Shown here in pieces: positions 38,676 through 53,745 of a stretch of 64,000 nt of DNA. The position numbers and the translations under genes are program-made. Every line of letters starts with the position of its first letter. Position 1 is the first letter of the stretch. Source of the DNA: Tillus elongatus (Eukaryota; Arthropoda; Insecta; Coleoptera; Cleridae); assembly GCA_964006375.1 (NCBI GenBank), contig OZ023265.1, forward strand, positions 163,272,118-163,336,117. The letters are read 5' to 3'. Below the pieces are notes generated by a model. It made no database searches, was not told the DNA's origin, and worked only from the letters and a program-made list of their open reading frames with translations.

Positions 38676-38752
38676 CATCTAGTTAAATGATTTTTATTCC
38701 AATATAAAAAACACTCTGGATGGTTTTTCGTCTTTTACAAATAAAAAAGTCT

Positions 38753-38930
38753 GGACGCAGCAAGTGCGTTATGGAAGTGAATCTTCATAAAAATGTTTTT
38801 AATAGCAAATATGCCTCTCTAATGCAAACTCGTTTCCTAACCGACAAACCTTAGGTTAATAGCAAATTGAGTTATTTAATTTTGAAGCATTTAATGAAAA
38901 TTCGCCACCAAAACGCACTGACTGCGTTTG
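38753..38930. mobile_element. MITE, family A, internally deleted
   Basis: The left end GGACGCAGCAAGTGCGTTAT and a right end (CGCCACCAAAACGCACTGAC...) are present, but the length is only about 178 bp. The interior words with ACCTATATAGTAGAAACAAT are lost. Confidence 0.7.
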
Positions 38931-39400
38931 GATTTTTTTACAAGCATGCATCATATATCGATGAAAAATGCAAAATTGCAATAAGAAATGTTCAAAAAAA
39001 TGTAGGTAACACCAACGACTTATGGGTCACCTATGATTGTCAAAATAATTTCATAGGTTGCAGCTCAAGACACCCTATAGGTAAGGTATATAATTTTTTC
39101 TCGCATCTTGCATAATAACAATTATATTGAGATTTACCGTAGAAATGCGTCACCCTGTATATATGTAAGCAGAAAGTAAACCCCGATATGGATTCTAGGG
39201 GGCATAGTTTACGCTCATTTGAAGAAATCTTATTAGAATTCAAAAATCGCGGTCTCCTCATTAACGAATTGTTTCTACGAAAATTAGCTAAAAATTATAG
39301 ACCGTTAAACCATAAACTTCACTAAAACTACTGCCAAAGCATGAGAGAAAGCGTCTATTTGAAATGAATTTGCTGGAAATGTTTTAATAATCTGAAGCGC
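38931..39400 (-). repeat. Modular TA-core repeat, middle module
   Basis: The same order follows the MITE as at 34743 and 48732: CAAGCATGCATCATATATCG, ACGACTTATGGGTCACC, GAAATGCGTCACCCTGTATA, GGGGGCATAGTTTACGCTCA, GACCGTTAAACCATAAACTT. It is cut within the distal block, where the TA array at 39404 begins. Confidence 0.7.
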
Positions 39401-39401
39401 A

Positions 39402-39621
<220 letters not shown>

Positions 39622-39892
39622 TCGTGCTTTGTTTTTTTCGTGAAGAGTTATGTTATAATATATTGGGTTTAGATTCGTGGAAACTTCTTCATTTTTAGAC
39701 AAAAATTAGCGCAACATTTGTGTTTTTGATTTAACGACGTTTCGCCGCCTCACGCGCGGCAGGTTTTTCTATTTCTTTATTTTTTTTTATACTAATCTAT
39801 TAACAGTGTAGAAAACAGTGTATTTTATATTTACGGTTGAGACCGTAAATGTGAAATATGAAAAATAGTTTTCTTTTGTACGGATTACTAAG

Positions 39893-40060
39893 TGAAGATG
39901 GGAACCTGTGATGAGCACTGATAAGCACACTTGGAGAAACCACCAAACACATTTATAAGACCTGACCTGATGACGCTAACTTAGTTAGTGAAATGATCGT
40001 CAGGTCTTTTTAAAATGTGTTGTGGTGATATGGGTTATCCAAGTGTGCTTGTCAGGTATT
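39893..40060. mobile_element. Foldback element, family F
   Basis: It starts AGTGAAGATGGGAACCTGTG, continues GAGCACTGATAAGCACACTT, and after a shortened centre (GATGACGCTAACTTAGTTAG, GATCGTCAGGTC) returns with the inverse GTGTTGTGGTGATATGGGTT and CAAGTGTGCTTGTCAG. The arms are inverted copies; there is no coding capacity. Confidence 0.7.
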
Positions 40061-40563
40061 ACTAATTGTTATTATTTTTCTTAAACAAGAAACTTTTCCA
40101 TTGCATATTTATTATGCACTAATTGATATTAAACATTGTTCTGAGAAGATGGAATTATAACGATATTGTGCAACATGTTTTCTAGAAAGGTGGATTCTTC
40201 CAATGTTTAAAGATCATCATGTCATTGTCCCTAATTACAACGATTCTGCATAAAATAACAAATGAAAAACAATATTGCAACACATTGTGGATGTTTGTGT
40301 AAAGGTTTTCCATCTGGATATCATATCTTACCCAAATATTGATATCAAATACGTTTCGTTATGTTTCTGATGGTTCTATCTGATAGTGGTGGTTTTTTTT
40401 GTACGCATTGATTTAAACCTAAATTTTTATGTGTCAGGTTTCAATTTTCTTATCTAGCTGAACCTTAAATGCAAGAAAAATAAACAAATCGATAAAATCA
40501 AACTGACGACAAAGAAAACTTTTATCATATTAAAGAAAGTCGTACATAATTTCAAAAATAAAG

Positions 40564-40564
<1 letters not shown>
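40061..40564. other. Intronic DNA, no gene seen
   Basis: No domain or repeat recognised. Confidence 0.35.

Positions 40565-40658
<94 letters not shown>
40565..40658. repeat. TA microsatellite left of mariner 3
   Basis: Pure TA array ending at the mariner inverted repeat GACTGGCGCATTGAAAACGG. Confidence 0.85.
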
Positions 40659-40661
<3 letters not shown>

Positions 40662-42473
40662 TGGCGCATTGAAAACGGAACAGACCGATTTGCGTCCAGA
40701 GAATTTTTTTTTAAGGAACGCTGAAACACGTCAATTTTATTATTGAGGGGGACATGTTTTGACATAAAACTCAACTTTGTCACATCAACCCCTTAAGGGT
40801 GGTGATAACAACCATTATATTTTAAATAGGGAACATGGGTCGAGTGTTACATCATTTGAAAGCTCTTTCTTTTCTGAATTCAGCACACTAATTTTTTTGG
40901 AAGTTTTATCAACTCGTTTAAAAATTATTCACAGTTGAAGATGCAAAAACGCATTTCACTCATTCCGATAAGAAATGATATTTCAGTTTATCGGTCGGTT
41001 TGATACTTGATAGTACTACCGAAAATTAATTTCACAATGGTGTATTCTGTAGAAGAATGAGTTGAATTTTTTTTTCAAAAACGATGACTGTGCCAACCGT
41101 ACTGCAACTTTATTTAATCAACGACATCCGAACAGACATGTTAACAGAAAAAACATTTTGGAGTTAGTTGCAAAATTTCGACAAAGTGGTTCAGTAGCCA
41201 ACAAAAAACGGGATCCTGAACGTGAATTTCCGGTTAGAAATGAGACTACTGAGATTGAAGTTTTAGGACAAATTGCTGCAGACCCAACTTTGAGCACGAC
41301 AAAATTGGCCACTGTTTCAAACATCAAAAGAAGAACTATTCAGCGAGTATTGAAGCATAATAAGTTTCACCCGTATAAAATTCATCTTGTACAACAACGG
41401 AATGAAGATGATTTTGATCGGCGGCTGGACTTTTGTGAAGTTATGCACGAATAGCTGATAACGGGAACTTTCTGTTTAATATCTGTTTTTTAGACGAGTG
41501 TACGTTTTTATTAAACTATACAGTCAATCGTCATAATTGTCGTTATTGGGCAGATAATAATCCAAGAAATTTTCACGAAGTCCACACTCAAACTCCACAG
41601 AAATTGAATGTCTGGACTGGCATTTTTGGAGACCGTTTAATCGTACAAATTTTTCTTGATGGCAATTTGAGGGGCGAAACGTATTTGGAGTTACTAGAAG
41701 ATATCGTTTACCCTCTACTAATTGACATTGTTGAAAATGATGATCGCTATCAAGGAAATCAATTAGTGTTTCAACAAGATGGAGCTCCTCCGCATTTTTC
41801 ACAACTTGTCCGAGAGTTTCCAGAGCAATGGATTGGGCGTAGAGGTGCTACTGAGTGGCTCCCTAGATCACCAGATTTAACTCCTTTAGACTTATTTCTA
41901 TGGGGCCATTTAAAGAGTAGAATTTTCGCAACAGAACCGGAGTCTTTGCAAGAATTACGACGACGCATTGTTGAAGAATGCCGTCTAATAACTCCACAAA
42001 TGCTCCAGAATGTCAGAGCTCGTTTTAAATAAAATTTGTACTTTTGTATGGAAGTTGGTGATCAGCAATTTTAACACTTACTTAACTGAATAAACATTTT
42101 TGAACGTTTGGTTTTGTTTTTTAGTTTTATTTAACGAAAAATTGAGTAATTAGTGCATTTCTTATCACAATGAATGAAATACGTTCTTGCAACTCCAACT
42201 GTGAATAATTTTTAAACGAGTTGATAAAACTTCCAAAAAAATTTGTGTGCTGAATTCTAAAAACAAAGAGCTTTCAAATGATGTAACACTCGACCCATGT
42301 TCCCTATTCAAAATATAAGGGTTGTTATCATCACTCTTAAGGGGTTGATGTGACAAAGTTGAGTTTTATGTCAAAATATGTCCCCCTCAATAATAAAATT
42401 TACGAGTTTCAGCGTTTTTTTAAAAAAAATTATCTGGACGCAAATCGGTCTGTTTCGTTTTCAATGCGCCACC

Positions 42474-42476
<3 letters not shown>
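40659..42476 (+). mobile_element. Mariner-type transposon 3 with about 320-bp inverted repeats
   Basis: The right end reads, inverted, CAGGGTGGCGCATTGAAAAC. The left end is GACTGGCGCATTGAAAACGG, with small changes at the tip. The inverted match includes ACATGGGTCGAGTGTTACAT and AACTCGTTTAAAAATTATTC and spans about 40659-40980 and 42140-42476. TA arrays flank both sides. The TA target of Tc1/mariner elements fits. Confidence 0.9.
41037..42032 (+). pseudogene. DD41D-lineage mariner transposase with shortened catalytic spacing (broken)
   Basis: The start MVYSVEE meets a stop at once, then the frame resumes. The DNA-binding part includes STTKLATVSNIKRRTIQRVL. After a frameshift near 41450, the catalytic words are FLDECTFLLNYTVNRHNCRY, VFQQDGAPPHFSQLVREFPE and RSPDLTPLDLFLWGHLKSR. 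I count 36 residues between the second and third Asp, because five residues (the YLNQT-like part of the other copies) are missing; an in-frame deletion in a DD41D ancestor explains this. It stops at 42032 after LQNVRARFK, shorter at the C-terminus than the other two copies. Confidence 0.85.

Positions 42477-42548
<72 letters not shown>
42477..42548. repeat. TA microsatellite right of mariner 3
   Basis: Pure TA array beginning directly after the right inverted repeat. Confidence 0.85.
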
Positions 42549-42550
<2 letters not shown>

Positions 42551-43131
42551 ATCTCGATTCAAATTTTTAATTAGACTGTTGCTATTCAAATATACTAATT
42601 CCAAAAAATGGGCACATAAATTTGGACTTGACGATGGTTACAACGTCGAAACTAGTCGTACTAGGTTTAGTTTCTGGATTCAAAATGAGTTTGTTGTATT
42701 AAAATAAGACTCTGATTTGACTTACCAATTAAATTTATGTCTGATCGCACTTTTATTATAAAATATCTGTTTCGCAGAAGGAAAATTGCTGAAATTTCCA
42801 CATCCGGTGATGTACAGACGTTTTACATTATGTGCAGGGTAAGCAATGTTTGCACACTTAAACTGCAACATTTGCTAATGAGAGCCGTTCGCCGTGTTGT
42901 TAGTTGTGTTGTTACATCGTTTCTTAAACATTACGTTGTATAACTACATATTATTGCATGCCGTATCGTAATGTAGTTGCAATATACAAATTACAGCCAG
43001 AATTACAAATATATTCAACCATTTACAACAGATTTATAACCTTGCATAGTTCCCACATTACCTATTAATATGACGGCTTACCTCCTGAAGAAGAGGTAAT
43101 CTCTATCTCTTACATGCATCTCCAATTAGGT
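42549..43131. other. Intronic DNA, no gene seen
   Basis: A word at 42628-42660 (GACGATGGTTACAACGTCGAAA) resembles sequence often seen near Penelope-like element termini, but no GIY-YIG or reverse transcriptase part is found, so no element is called. The open frame at 42737-42943 has no known domain. Confidence 0.35.
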
Positions 43132-43312
43132 ATCTATTTGCATAGCATCCACTCTTCAAAAGGTAATACGCTGATTTGATGAAAAACGGAACATTGCAAA
43201 TAGATCTGCGAAAAGTGTTGCAGATCTATGCCTTTTTTATTGATATTGATTATCGGCATTGCTCGTCAGAAACTGTTTCATTAGTTACTCCACTCGCGAT
43301 ATCTATCTTTTC
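43132..43312. repeat. Direct repeat, left copy, flanking retrotransposon copy d
   Basis: This roughly 180-bp sequence recurs in the same orientation at 45258-45437. Shared words include TACGCTGATTTGATGAAAAA and CGGCATTGCTCGT.AGAAA. By eye the two are about 75-80 percent identical, so it is not a fresh target duplication. Confidence 0.75.
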
Positions 43313-45245
43313 ATTTAACGACGCAAGAAACCGCTATGTCCGCATTCTTTCTGAGGCAAAAAACTCGTTTAATAACCACATCAAAAACAAAGTCCACTCA
43401 AGCTCCAACGGCAGCAAACCCTTCTGTACTCTTGCTAAATCTATTAGGAATAATTTCTGCAAGAGCACGTTCCCACCTTTTGTTTCAAGGGATGAAATTG
43501 TTTCTACCGCCCTGGGCAAGGCTGAACTTTTTGCCTCGTTGTTCGCCGGCAGTTCTACTCTCAACCCACCTCCAAATGTTCAACCACCAACAGTCCCCAA
43601 TGTCGCGCATAAAATGACGGATATCATTTTCAAAACTAAAAAGGTACGAAATATGCTCTCTTCTATTAATACCAGGAAAGCCTTTGGCCTTGACGAGATC
43701 CCAGCAATTGTTCTCAAAAATGCGCACCAGAACTTGCTCTTGTCCTGACTCGTCTGTTCCAGACATCTTACAATAGAGGCATATTCCCCAGTAACTGGAA
43801 AACTGCTCGTGTACAACCCGTCCCCAAGAAAGGATCCAAAGCGATTCCTAGCAACTACATGCCTATTTCTCTCCTTTCAGTCGTCTCTAAAGTGATGGAA
43901 AAGTATATAAACATCGAATTACTAAAATGTATTGAAGAACACAGTCTAATCCACGACAGGCAGTATGGATTCCGTCAGCGCAGATCAACTGCCGACCTCC
44001 TTTCCTTTGTCACCCATTCTTGGAACAAGTCTATGGAACTACACGGTCAATCCCAGATTGTCGCTCTAGACATATCCAAAGCATTCGACCAGGTCTGGCA
44101 CGCAGCGCTGCTTGATAAACTTTCGGCCTATGGGCTACCACCAAAACTCTGTACCCGGGCAGCAAAATTCCTCTCCAACTGGATCATTTCTGTTGTCGTG
44201 GATGACCATTCCTCTAAACTGTATCCAATTAATGCAGGAGTCTCTCACGGTTCAGCTTTAGCCCCTACTTTATTTCTTCTCCACATCAATGACTTCCTCT
44301 CTAGCACATCCAACCCGGTTCACAGTTACGCGGACGACAGCACCCTCCACTCAAATATACAATATTCTAAGCCTGTCTGTTTAGCCCAATTAGATGAGGA
44401 TCGCAGACTCATGGAGGGTTCTGTCTCTGTAGATATCCAAAAAATATTAGGCTGGGAAGTAGAAATCTTGTACAATTCAACTCCACCAAATCTCAGTCTT
44501 GGTGTATGTCATAAGAGATACACCAGCCCTAAATCAACACAATGAAAACCAAGTTATTCAAAGTAATGAGTCCTTTTCACTTGTTGGCATTTCTGTGGAT
44601 CGAAATCTCAATTGGCACCAACATGTCACATCATTTGCAGAAGCGGCTGCTAAGAAATTAGGTTACCTCTTCCGGGTTCGCAAATACTTTTCACCAGCTA
44701 ATCTCTATACCTTATATACTTCACAAATAAGGCCAAACCTCGAATACTGCTCCCACATCTAGGGTGCCGCTGCCGCTTCTACACTCGCCATCCTGGACTC
44801 TATTCAGAATAGAGCTATACGTCTCATCGGTGACCCTACCCTCACCCAAAGGCTGCCATATCGGTGACCCTACCCTCACCCAAAGGCTGCCATCCCTTGC
44901 CCACAGACGTGCCGTTGGTGACCTCTCTCTCTCTCTTTTATAGATATCTGCACGGGCACTGCTCAGAGGAGCTTTCTTCCATAGTTCCTCCACCTGCTGC
45001 CCCCAACAGATCTACCAGGGGAACAGAGCGAATGCATCCTTTTACTGTCCAGGTCACCAGACATAGAACATCTTGTTATGCCCGCTCTTTTGTCCCGAGG
45101 ACTTCCAAGTTGTGAAATTCCTTGCCGGCACATGTTTTCCTTCTCCTCCGAACCTCCAAACCTTCAAGTCCAGAATTAACAAGTTACCTCTTTATTCCTT
45201 GTCGACACCCACGGTACGATAGTATTTTGGCTGTAAACCCTCGTG
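43313..45245 (+). mobile_element. CR1/jockey-group retrotransposon, most complete copy (copy d)
   Basis: This is the longest of five copies in the window, with reverse transcriptase fingers, palm, thumb and C-terminal end. A 5' part with the endonuclease is missing. The 3' UTR ends after ACGGTACGATAGTATTTTGG with GTGGTGTGTTGTTGAAAT. A short tandem duplication (CGGTGACCCTACCCTCACCC, starting about 44827 and 44863) lies near the C-terminal coding region. Confidence 0.8.
43330..45225 (+). pseudogene. Non-LTR reverse transcriptase (broken into about four frame pieces)
   Basis: The enzyme primes cDNA synthesis from nicked target DNA. Pieces in order are: upstream region (KTKKVRNMLSSINTRKAFGL, DEIPAIVLKNA); after a frameshift near 43745, RVQPVPKKGSKAIPSNYMPI and SLLSVVSKVMEKYINIELL; DRQYGFRQRRSTADLLSFV; VALDISKAFDQVWHAALLDK (first catalytic Asp); NAGVSHGSALAPTLFLLHIN (usually PQGS, here HGS); and HSYADDSTLHSNIQYSKPV (YADD). 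Then a frame change near 44520, the thumb RNLNWHQHVTSFAEAAAKKL, a stop at 44761 after CSHI, and the C-terminal region. A CT array (about 44923-44937) lies in the coding region. Confidence 0.8.
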
Positions 45246-45257
45246 GTGTGTTGTTGA

Positions 45258-45437
45258 AATATATTTACATAGCATCGACTCTCCACGAGGTATTACGCTG
45301 ATTTGATGAAAAATGCAGTATGGAAAATAGATCAGCGAAATAGGTTAGAGATCTCTGCTTTTGCTATTAATACTATCACCGGCATTGCTCGTTAGAAAGT
45401 GCTTCATTAGTTGCACCTTTCGCAATGTTTATCCGTT
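45258..45437. repeat. Direct repeat, right copy
   Basis: Counterpart of 43132-43312, beginning TATTTACATAGCATCGACTC. The retrotransposon sits between the two copies. Confidence 0.75.
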
Positions 45438-45830
45438 TTGTCCAAAAGAAGCACCCCTTTGGTATCAAATTATCAAGATATCGAGTAGTTCGCAACAATA
45501 CTTTCATTAAATACGTTAAAAAGTTTTTCAAGGAAAGCTACAACAAACACAACCAAATTTCTACGAAAATTAGCTGAAACAATCTTCTATAAAAGTTTAT
45601 TTGAAATTTCCTGAAGAAAATTGTTGCCACAAAAATTAGCAAAGGCTTCTTTCATTAAAACCGTAAATAATTTTGTTCACGAAATATCGCAAAAAAATTA
45701 TTGCTGAAAAATAGCTAAAAACTAGATTTTATTGAAAATATTTTTACAAAAATTCTACAGAAATTCGCTTAAAAAAGTTTTCTATCAAAATTCACTAAAA
45801 AAAGTTTTCTACAAACCTCAGATTCGAGCG
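45438..45830. other. Intronic DNA, no gene seen
   Basis: AT-rich with repeated short AAAATT..TACAAAAATT-like words, which look like low complexity rather than an element. Confidence 0.35.
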
Positions 45831-45831
45831 A

Positions 45832-45910
45832 GATCTCAAACCGGTCACCCATCCAGAAACTGATCATGTCTCATTAAGCAACGTCGACCTCTATCCGAAT
45901 CGCGCCGCTG
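45832..45910 (-). ncRNA. 5S rRNA-like fragment (pseudo)
   Basis: On the minus strand the words TCAGTTTCTGGATGGGTGACC and GGTTTGAGATCTCG resemble the 3' internal region of 5S rRNA (…TAGTACTTGGATGGGTGACCGCCTGGGAA…). The neighbouring ATTAAGCAACGTCG word resembles another part of 5S but lies on the opposite strand, so a real gene is excluded. It may belong to a 5S-derived SINE. Confidence 0.3.
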
Positions 45911-45944
45911 AGTCTTTCTTATTTGCATTTCACAAGCTGTAAAG

Positions 45945-46445
45945 GAGCCTCGGTGGTCGATTGGTAAGAACGTGTGCCTCTGAACGGAAGGGTACTGGGT
46001 TCGATTCCCAGGGTTTCCCTTCCACTTTTTCAGTACAAACTGTAATAAATTAACATCAACTTCTGGCATTGTATTTGAGAAAGTCGAATGCTGCACGTTC
46101 CGCCCTTCGTAGGGGGCGTAAATCCGTCGGTCCCGTGTTCATGCGATGTTGGGCACGTTATAGATCCCTTCCACGTTTTCAGTACAAACTGTAATAAATT
46201 AACATCAACCGAAGTTCTGGCATTGTATTTGAGAAAGTTGAATGCTGCACGTTCCGCCCTCCGGAGGGGGCGTAAATCCGTCGGTACCGTGTTCATGCGA
46301 TGTTGGGCACGTTAAAGATCCCTACCCTCCTTACAGAAAGGCAGCAGTTCGGCAACATTTCCAAGATAGTGAGGTGAAACTGCTCCCTGGCGTCAGTGAT
46401 TGGCCATAGTCGCGGAAATAGGCCGACGTTAAATTTAAGAACAAG
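45945..46445 (+). mobile_element. tRNA-derived SINE with duplicated central domain
   Basis: The head (45945-46020) has a B box GGGTTCGATTCCCAG and an A-box-like TGGTCGATTGG, as in a tRNA-derived RNA polymerase III promoter. The body has two tandem units (46020-46168 and 46169-46322), each ending in TGTTGGGCACGTTAWAGATC. The tail includes AATAGGCCGACGTTAAATTT. Exact 12-bp direct repeats CAAGCTGTAAAG flank the element at 45933-45944 and 46446-46457. They mark LINE-mediated insertion and fix both boundaries. Confidence 0.85.
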
Positions 46446-46457
46446 CAAGCTGTAAAG

Positions 46458-48185
46458 CGATACTTAGGTTATTAAGTCTGTCAATTTTAAGTTTCATTTG
46501 AATTTGTTAATTATTATGTATAAAAAGAGTTTATGAAAATGTAGGTAGTACCATTACACAGTTGCTGCGTCCACTTTTACTGCTGGTAATATGCAGTTTG
46601 CGCATTTATTAATTTATTGACTAAGTGGCTATATTTAAAAAATATATTTTTTGTTAATTTAAGAAAATAACACTTTTAAATCACAAACTGCAGCCAACAC
46701 ATCGCTGAAAGGGTCTTGCAAATAAATTTTCTGTAAACAGTTTAGTAGAATGAAGAATACGTGTTGAAACATAAATTTAAGACCTTGTAAAACACACCTT
46801 TTGCAATATCTACTCTCCATAGCCCGCATTCGATTGAGAATCTTTAATTAAAAATCACCACCTTTAAAATCGCCTTAAAAAATCAAAAAATTTCCAAAGT
46901 ATTTTTTTTTGTTGGTAGTTCTGAATCTCATAAACCAAAAGGACTTATTCTTTGTCTGTAATATTCAATAGATTTCGTTAACCACATGTAATATTTTGGT
47001 CTTGTGCGAACAATTTTTTTCTTTCTTTAAATGCTTATAACGTTTTTCTTTTCACTGAATTCACTACACAAAATCGGTGAAATATATAGGGTAGGTAAAC
47101 ATAATCTAAAATTCTACGCTAACAAACGCATCTTTCTCCAACTAGGAAAACAGAAAAAATAACAATAAACGTTCAGTTTAAAATGACTTAAAAAAAGGTG
47201 TACTTTACATTTTTAAATATTGGGATTTTTATTCAAATAAGCGTACATAAGTGCACGAAAACAAAATATCAATTATTTTTCTATCGATGGCCTTTAACAC
47301 TTCATTAAGATAGATTAAAACATCGCTTAGTTTTGAACGTAAGCGTAACGCAAGAGCGTAACCTTGTCCCGGTGTGTTGCGCAATGCTGCCACTTGCGAC
47401 CTTTTGTTTGACGTTTGAGGACAAACCTGTGGATGGTTTACAATAATTTAATGTTAAGACAAATCTCGTGTTAAAACCAAACTGTGGCCAATCGATTTTT
47501 GTTTACTACTCGATTTTTCAATGCTGTTACTACCTGTCGTAACTGAACGTCGATTGTTCGGTGGGTTTGGCCACCTTATCGTGCGGATTTCAATGAAATA
47601 CCATTCCTTTCTCAATCACGTGGCTATATACACAGCGTCTTGTCAGTTAAATCATCATAATTGTTATTTAATAGACATAAAACGGTCGTATTGTCTCTAT
47701 GAGCGCATGGGTTTTAATCAGATGTTTCAACCGTTTTGCCTAACTTAGCCTCATTACCTTGTGTATTTTGCGTTACATCACTGCAACATTGGGTAATTTG
47801 CTTGCTTGCTTTTATAAAATGTATTCGTTTTATTGCCTGCTGTTCGTTTCTGTGTCAGGGAACCAAAGGTGTATTATATGAAATCGATAATTGTTTGACA
47901 TAATACACAGCAATCGTCTTTTATTTACAAATTTCGAGCTCATCAATCAGTCTGACATAAACCATTTTCCCATAAATGAAATGTCAATAGAATTTTCGAA
48001 AGAGCTGTATTACGTCGGCTTCAGATGAAACTCTTGCGTTACTACCTTCGTTCTCGTTTTAAATTCAGCTGGCATTATATTTTATGACATGTCACAATGA
48101 CTGATTTAAAATCAAACCTTGATATAGTTTTTAATTCTTTTATGTTGCCATTTTAGCACTGTTACATACAGAACAAAAACAGATG
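46458..48185. other. Intronic DNA, mostly unassigned
   Basis: It contains a family A MITE end (near 46545-46572) and a weak distal-block fragment of the modular repeat (about 46690-46830). 47320-47760 is slightly GC-richer and has an open frame (47521-47748) without known domain. No gene is called. Confidence 0.4.
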
Positions 48186-48189
48186 GAGT

Positions 48190-48255
48190 TTTTTTACGAC
48201 GCCCGCGGTGGGATTAGAACCAACATCTGACATCGTAACTAATTGTGCGGCTAAA
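48190..48255 (-). repeat. tRNA-like or SINE remnant
   Basis: On the minus strand GTTGGTTCTAATCCCACCGC resembles a tRNA T-arm/B box (one mismatch to GGTTCNANTCC). No acceptor stem or A box could be paired, so this is at most a SINE or tRNA pseudogene piece. Confidence 0.3.
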
Positions 48256-48423
48256 AAAATTTTTAGATTTTAGGTTTGATTTTTAAAACATTTTTCAAAA
48301 TAAAAGTGAAACAAACCTATTCAAGCCATCAACAGAAAGAAGACACCTGTGAAGTTTCATTTCGAGGTCTTGATCTCGCTATAAGCGAACATTTTTTGAA
48401 ACTCGCTAGAACCAAAAAAATCT

Positions 48424-48731
48424 GGACGCAGCAAGTGCGTTATCATAGTGAATTTTCATAAAAATGTTTTTAATAGCAAATATGTGTGTTTTTTTAAGAA
48501 AGCAGGCATCAAATTTGGCTACCAGTATAACCTATATAGTAGAAACAATGTGCCATGTCGCATCAAAATAACTTTATTGTTTGAAAATGTAAAAAAAAGT
48601 CCGCAAGTAAACTTAAATTGTACCCGAAAAAACTGAGTTCTTGGTCAACCTTATAGGTTATTAGCAAATTGAGTTATTCCTATTTGAAGCATTTAATGAA
48701 AATTCGCTACCATAACGCACTTGCTGCGTCC
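48424..48731. mobile_element. MITE, family A, full-length copy
   Basis: 308 bp with the left end GGACGCAGCAAGTGCGTTAT and its inverse at 48731, and the shared interior ACCAGTATAACCTATATAGT. It is the same length as the copy at 833-1141. Confidence 0.8.
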
Positions 48732-49765
<1,034 letters not shown>

Positions 49766-49811
49766 CCAGTAACGACATGCTAACTTAATTTATTGTTCCA
49801 ATGTGTAACAA

Positions 49812-50066
49812 GAAAAGTACACTTGGAGAACCCAAATCACCACAACACTTCGTATTAAAGACTTGACGATCGTTTCACTAACAAAGTTAGCGTCATCAGA
49901 TTGTTGATTCTTTCAGAATTTTTCATGCTGAAAGAATAATTTTTCATCCACTGATGACGCTAACTTCGTTAGTGACACGAAAGTGAAATCTTTAAAAATA
50001 TGTATTGTGGTGATTTGGGTTCTCCAAGTGTACTTATCAGTACTCATCACATGTTCAAATCTTCAC
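49812..50066. mobile_element. Foldback element, family F, full copy
   Basis: The arms share TACACTTGGAGAACCCAAAT, CACCACAACAC, GACGATCGTTTCACTAACAA and AGTTAGCGTCATCAG, in inverted orientation left and right. The centre also folds (GATTCTTTCAGAATTTTTCA opposite TGCTGAAAGAATAATTTTTC), so nearly the whole 255 bp is one palindrome. Confidence 0.75.
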
Positions 50067-53096
<3,030 letters not shown>

Positions 53097-53248
53097 TGTA
53101 TTAACTAAGGAATTTTACGATATTTGTAACCAGTTCTGTTGCGTGCTTTGTCTCTTATTGAGAATGTACAATGATATTTAAGACAGCTTTTGTAAATTGC
53201 AATTGTATTGGCCATATTTTCTTTAGTTAATAACTTTTTTTGTTGCAG

Positions 53249-53538
53249 ATCGTGTCACGGGACAATCATTCACTAGTATCAGCACATTACAGACTGGATT
53301 CCCATCCTCGCATATCATCTTTGCACGAAGCTTTAGTAGGTAATCGGTATCTATATCTAGTTTTTCCTAAACCACACGGTGATCTTCACTCGTACGTCCG
53401 GTCGAGGAAACGTTTGCGGGAAACGGAAGCGAAAAAACTGTTTAAACAAATCGCGGAAACCGTACAATTGTGCCACAGTAATGGAATTGTGTTAAGGGAT
53501 TTGAAACTCAGGAAATTTGTTTTTGCAGATGAACAAAG
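53249..53538 (+). CDS. trbl: Tribbles pseudokinase, second coding exon
   Basis: It continues the frame from 13433 in phase 0 after the acceptor TTTTTTTGTTGCAG. It encodes residues 109-204, the rest of the N-lobe and the start of the C-lobe: LYLVFPKPHGDLHSYVRSRK, LRETEAKKLFKQIAETVQLC and HSNGIVLRDLKLRKFVFADE. The catalytic-loop HRDLKxxN of active kinases is LRDLKLRK here: the His is Leu and the metal-binding Asn is Lys, the hallmark of Tribbles pseudokinases. The donor CAAAG|GTAAGT at 53538/53539 leaves two bases (AG) of the next codon. The degraded DFG-equivalent (SLE) region and the COP1-binding tail must be in later exons outside the window. Confidence 0.92.
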
Positions 53539-53591
53539 GTAAGTGTTTTCTTTTTTTTTTTAATAATTAAAAAAAAACCTCTGAAAACGTA

Positions 53592-53697
<106 letters not shown>

Positions 53698-53745
53698 CAA
53701 TTGTTCAATAAGATAATAATCACCTAAGTCAGAGACTTGTTGGTG

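Noticed and set aside
42628..42660. Penelope-like element terminus
   Set aside because: Only a short resembling word is present; no GIY-YIG nuclease or reverse transcriptase of that class was found nearby.
43132..45437. LTR retrotransposon with 180-bp LTRs
   Set aside because: The enclosed reverse transcriptase is of non-LTR type, there is no primer binding site, integrase or protease, and the repeats are much diverged.
45832..45910. Functional 5S rRNA gene
   Set aside because: The 5S-like words lie on opposite strands and the required colinear order is absent.
45945..46020. Functional tRNA gene
   Set aside because: The internal boxes are present, but a proper acceptor stem cannot be paired and the sequence continues into a SINE body flanked by target duplications.
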